From a virus, in IMG/VR virus record IMGVR_UViG_3300010354_000353, positions 1 through 31,241 of that record: a stretch of DNA of 31,241 nt; one strand, written 5' to 3'. The translations under genes and the position numbers were made by a program. The notes under the pieces were generated by a model, which worked only from the letters and a program-made list of their open reading frames with translations, searched no databases and was not told where the DNA came from. This document shows, piece by piece, positions 30,595 to 31,241 of the stretch. Numbering within the stretch: position 1 is the first letter of the stretch; the number at the start of each line of letters is the position of its first letter.

Positions 30595-31241
30595 TCATTC
30601 CTTGTCTCCAAATAATAGTCTTTGCAAATCTGCTGCTATTTCCTCCGGTCCGGATATTACACGGCTTTCAGCTCTACGCCTTTCCCTCTGTTGCGCCCTG
30701 CCGAGTTTACTAAGTCTTGCAGCTTCTTTTTTACTCTTACGTCCCGATGCAGTAATGTCTGCGCGAGCAAGAACTTCCGCGTAGGTTTTACTTTCGTTTC
30801 CTGGGCGTCCGGCATTTAGTTCCCCAAGGTCTTCCGCAAACAATCCTGATTCTGTGGGGTGAAGAGAAACGTGTTTACTACCGTCTGCCGATGTATACGG
30901 GCGTCCTCCATTTAAATTGTTGATTCCTCGACCAAAAGAGGTACCGTTTTTTAGTGTCTCCCATGACTTTTGCTCTTGATCTGGGTATATATAAACGGAG
31001 GTTGCCTGTACATTGGAGGGGCGAGCAAATGCTGCCAATATGTCCCCGTAGACATTGGCTGTTTCGGTGTCGGCTTCTGATATCCGTGTTGGTATCCACT
31101 GTAATCCCCACACTCTTGTAGACTGTCTAACTACCGCCCTGTTATAGAAGTCTTTGTTTTTGTCTGGCCTTTTTACACCACGCTTACTTCCCGTAGACTG
31201 CTTAATTGGGTAAATAGTCTCTACTGGTGGTAGGTATGGCC
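30595..31241 (-). CDS. Hypothetical protein, N-terminally truncated by the right edge
   Basis: The frame is open from the right edge to the stop, about 214 residues, so the true start lies outside the window; the GTG at 31111-31113 is internal and not the start. The visible part starts PYLPPVETIYPIKQST and continues through STRVWGLQWIPTRISEADTE, AFARPSNVQATSVYIYPDQEQ, and a helical, strongly basic segment (SKKEAARLSKLGRAQQRERRRAESR), then an acidic end. The basic helix suggests nucleic-acid contact. No family recognised. It is the first gene seen of the leftward packaging operon. Confidence 0.65.
   Translation of the reverse strand, partial: PYLPPVETIYPIKQSTGSKRGVKRPDKNKDFYNRAVVRQSTRVWGLQWIPTRISEADTETANVYGDILAAFARPSNVQATSVYIYPDQEQKSWETLKNGTSFGRGINNLNGGRPYTSADGSKHVSLHPTESGLFAEDLGELNAGRPGNESKTYAEVLARADITASGRKSKKEAARLSKLGRAQQRERRRAESRVISGPEEIAADLQRLLFGDKE

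Noticed and set aside
1-31241. tRNA genes, CRISPR arrays, integrase and insertion sequences
   Set aside because: I looked for cloverleaf-like sequences, regular repeat-spacer units, recombinase motifs and transposase genes, and saw none. A tRNA scan was not possible.

Overview
The window is part of the genome of a tailed double-stranded DNA phage with a contractile tail (myovirus morphology). The evidence is an almost complete virion-assembly block on the minus strand: large terminase, portal, scaffold, major capsid protein, neck proteins, tail sheath, tail tube, a frameshifted chaperone-type gene, tape measure, LysM protein, baseplate hub, gp25-like wedge protein, baseplate J and tail protein I. 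Genes are tightly packed with ATGA, TAATG or TGATG overlaps, strong Shine-Dalgarno sequences (AGGAGG type) and frequent GTG starts. No integrase, tRNA, rRNA, IS or CRISPR array was seen. The host cannot be read from the sequence. The small conserved basic proteins recall those of uncultured aquatic phages and actinobacteriophages, but that is recollection, not a search result.

Layout by coordinate. (1) 1-2631, minus: a replication module in the order winged-helix initiator, C2H2 zinc-finger protein, DnaC-like helicase-loader ATPase, then an unknown gene cut by the left edge. Three copies of a palindromic iteron and a neighbouring AT-rich tract lie inside the initiator gene, an arrangement like phage lambda ori within gene O. 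(2) 2632-2764: a divergent intergenic region with an inverted repeat around a likely -10 element. (3) 2765-4057, plus: the only rightward operon, with a Dps-type mini-ferritin that keeps all four ferroxidase ligands and four very small lysine-rich proteins, closed by an apparently bidirectional terminator. (4) 4186-5187, minus: an unknown Rossmann-like protein and a holin-like membrane protein. (5) 5188-18761, minus: the tail and baseplate module. (6) 18754-22294: neck and connector genes, a tail-collar-domain protein and two small proteins, one of them a 49-residue gene. (7) 22377-26349: capsid, scaffold, portal and a small protein, with a strong terminator just behind the capsid gene. (8) 26324-31241: calcineurin-like phosphoesterase, an HTH protein, small proteins, large terminase, and a gene cut by the right edge.

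Transcription of the structural genes runs leftward from packaging through head, neck, tail and baseplate to the lysis-like region. The replication genes also run leftward, from the divergent region at about 2.65 kb. The most interesting observations are the intragenic iteron origin, in which one repeat copy is read in a different frame from the other two, the +1/-2 frameshift that appears to extend the gene upstream of the tape measure by about 48 residues, and the Dps plus lysine-rich cassette.
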